Of a DNA stretch of 6,349 bases, positions 5,110 through 6,349 are shown one piece after another. A program made the position numbers and the translations under genes. Source of the stretch: Acidobacteriota bacterium (GTDB taxonomy: Bacteria; Acidobacteriota; Terriglobia; Terriglobales; Acidobacteriaceae). The notes under the pieces are model-generated. The model had not been told where the DNA came from, ran no database searches, and worked only from the letters and a program-made list of their open reading frames with translations. The stretch's first letter is position 1. Every line of letters starts with the position of its first letter. Where the stretch lies: contig JAJXXG010000567.1 in NCBI GenBank assembly GCA_021781255.1, forward strand, positions 1 through 6,349, written 5' to 3'.

Positions 5110-6349
5110 ATGAATGCCCTGTTGATCTATCCGGAGTTTTCCGAGACCTACTGGAGCTTCAAGCATGCGCTCAAGTTTCTGGGCAAGCGAGCTGCGCAGC
5201 CTCCGCTCGGGCTGATGACGGTAGCGGCATTGTTGCCGAAGTCGTGGAGCAAGCGCCTGGTGGACACCAACGTGGAGCGGCTGCGCGACCGTGACCTGGA
5301 CTGGGCCGACGTGGTACTCCTGAGCGGCATGCACATCCAGCGCGAGTCCCTGGTGGCCCTTGTGGACCGTTGCCGGGCGCGCGCCCTGCGCACCGTTGTG
5401 GGCGGGCCTATTGCCAGCAGCATTCCGGCGGAGCAACTGAGGGCGGACCACGTCGTGATTGGCGAGGCTGAAAGCCTGATTGCCGACCTGGCGCGGGATC
5501 TGGAGCAGGGCGTGGCCGAGCCAATCTATCAGGCGTCCGAGCGGCCCGCGATGGAAACCAGCCCGTTGCCCGACTTGAGCCTGATTAAAATGCGCCGTTA
5601 TTCGACCATGGCCGTGCAATACTCGCGCGGATGTCCCTTCAACTGCGAATTCTGCGACATCATCGAGATCTACGGCCGGCGCCCGCGCACCAAGGCCGTG
5701 GCGCAGGTGCTGGCTGAACTAGACCAGTTGCGAGCCGCCGGCTGGCGCGAAGCCGTGTTTATCGTCGATGACAACTTCATCGGCAACAAAGCGCGCGCCA
5801 AGGAGCTATGCACCGCGTTGGCCCAATGGCGAAGCCAATACAAAACCAGCTTCGACTTCAATACAGAGGCCTCCCTGAACCTGGCCGACGATCCGGAGTT
5901 GATGCAACTGATGAAAGACGCCGGTTTCGTCTCGGTCTTTCTGGGCATCGAGACTCCCGACGAGTCGGGCCTGGTCGCCAGCAACAAACTCCAGAACACG
6001 CGCCGCAGCCTGCTCGAAAGTGTAGCCATCATCCAACGATATGGCATGCAGGTCATGGGCGGCTTCATTCTGGGTTTCGACACAGACCGCGAGGATATCT
6101 TCGACCGCATGGTCGAATTTATTCAGAAGAGCGGCATCCCCATAGCCATGGTTGGCCTCCTGCAGGCCATGCCCGGAACTCAACTTTTTCGGCGCTTGTG
6201 GCGAGAAGGCAGAATTCTGGATGCGGGCCACGGTGACAACACGAGTGACAGGCTCAATTTTCTTCCCCGCATGGACGCGACGCGACTGGTGGAAGGCTAT
6301 CGCTCGGTGCTCAGGCGAATCTATTCGTGCGAGGCCTATTATGACCGCG
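5110..6349 (+). CDS. B12-binding-domain radical SAM enzyme (DUF4070 type), 3' end cut by window edge
   Basis: The visible 413 residues are the N-terminal cobalamin-binding domain plus the radical SAM core and the beginning of a DUF4070-like C-terminal region. Residues 1-140 give the Rossmann-like domain (LLIYPEF, AAQPPLGLMTVAALLP at 28-43, VVGGP at 96-100, IGEAE at 117-121) and lack a canonical D-x-H-x-x-G cobalamin motif, common in this class. The iron-sulfur motif C-x3-C-x2-C is C175, C179, C182 in SRGCPFNCEFCD. FIVDDNFIGN (217-226), FLGIETPDE (277-285) and GGFILGFDTD (317-326) are core elements. Such enzymes act in the cytoplasm, often as methylases on unactivated carbon. The substrate is unknown: hopanoid methylase relatives are possible but not shown. 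Full length in the family is about 480-530, so roughly 70-120 residues are missing. ATG 5110 has GGAGAGG six bases upstream. Confidence 0.94.
   Translation, partial: MNALLIYPEFSETYWSFKHALKFLGKRAAQPPLGLMTVAALLPKSWSKRLVDTNVERLRDRDLDWADVVLLSGMHIQRESLVALVDRCRARALRTVVGGPIASSIPAEQLRADHVVIGEAESLIADLARDLEQGVAEPIYQASERPAMETSPLPDLSLIKMRRYSTMAVQYSRGCPFNCEFCDIIEIYGRRPRTKAVAQVLAELDQLRAAGWREAVFIVDDNFIGNKARAKELCTALAQWRSQYKTSFDFNTEASLNLADDPELMQLMKDAGFVSVFLGIETPDESGLVASNKLQNTRRSLLESVAIIQRYGMQVMGGFILGFDTDREDIFDRMVEFIQKSGIPIAMVGLLQAMPGTQLFRRLWREGRILDAGHGDNTSDRLNFLPRMDATRLVEGYRSVLRRIYSCEAYYDR

Noticed and set aside
5038..5619. 193-codon minus-strand frame
   Set aside because: It is an antisense shadow of the radical SAM gene, whose cobalamin-domain motifs are read on the plus strand.
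5670..6236. Further open frames of 141-146 codons on both strands
   Set aside because: They lie inside the radical SAM core in other frames; the C-x3-C-x2-C motif and following core strands belong to the plus-strand gene.

Overview
The window looks like a piece of an acidobacterial chromosome (Acidobacteriota, probably class Terriglobia). It is GC-rich, carries two secreted proteins of a type I associate with that group (signal peptide, Ala/Pro/Gln-rich linker with an N-L-P-E motif, conserved C-terminal domain), and holds a DUF4070-type cobalamin-binding radical SAM gene of a kind common there. This placement is inference from protein style; there is no rRNA or marker gene here. I see no tRNA, CRISPR array, transposase or phage gene.

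Left half (1-3397), all on the minus strand. A 329-residue secreted protein of unknown function (3397-2408) is followed by a possible terminator and a 309-base gap. Next comes a 276-residue paralogue (2098-1268), best started at a TTG codon with a strong ribosome binding site. A further 108-base gap with a GC-rich hairpin and a 12-base palindrome leads to a secreted family GH8 glycoside hydrolase (1159 to the left edge). The hydrolase most resembles reducing-end xylose-releasing exo-oligoxylanase (Rex). It is cut by the window edge near its C-terminus.

Centre (3398-3823) is a divergent intergenic region with a perfect 9-base inverted repeat just upstream of the 329-residue gene.

Right half, plus strand. 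A secreted SYLF-domain (Ysc84/DUF500) lipid-binding-type protein (3824-4513) is followed after 80 bases by a 49-residue two-helix membrane protein of the lmo0937/DUF5670 type (4594-4743). Then come 366 bases with no credible gene but with dense inverted repeats: an 11-base perfect pair enclosing smaller hairpins (4762-4868), two mutually exclusive hairpins (4892-4936), and a hairpin with G-U wobbles just before the next gene (5036-5067). The last gene (5110 to the right edge) encodes a B12-binding-domain radical SAM enzyme, cut off near its C-terminus.

The genes do not form an obvious single pathway. The SYLF and lmo0937-type genes plausibly form an envelope or stress-related pair. The hydrolase and the two secreted paralogues are all exported, but nothing in the sequence ties their functions together. 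The least explained part is the structured non-coding stretch at 4744-5109, a candidate structured RNA or small non-autonomous repeat element.
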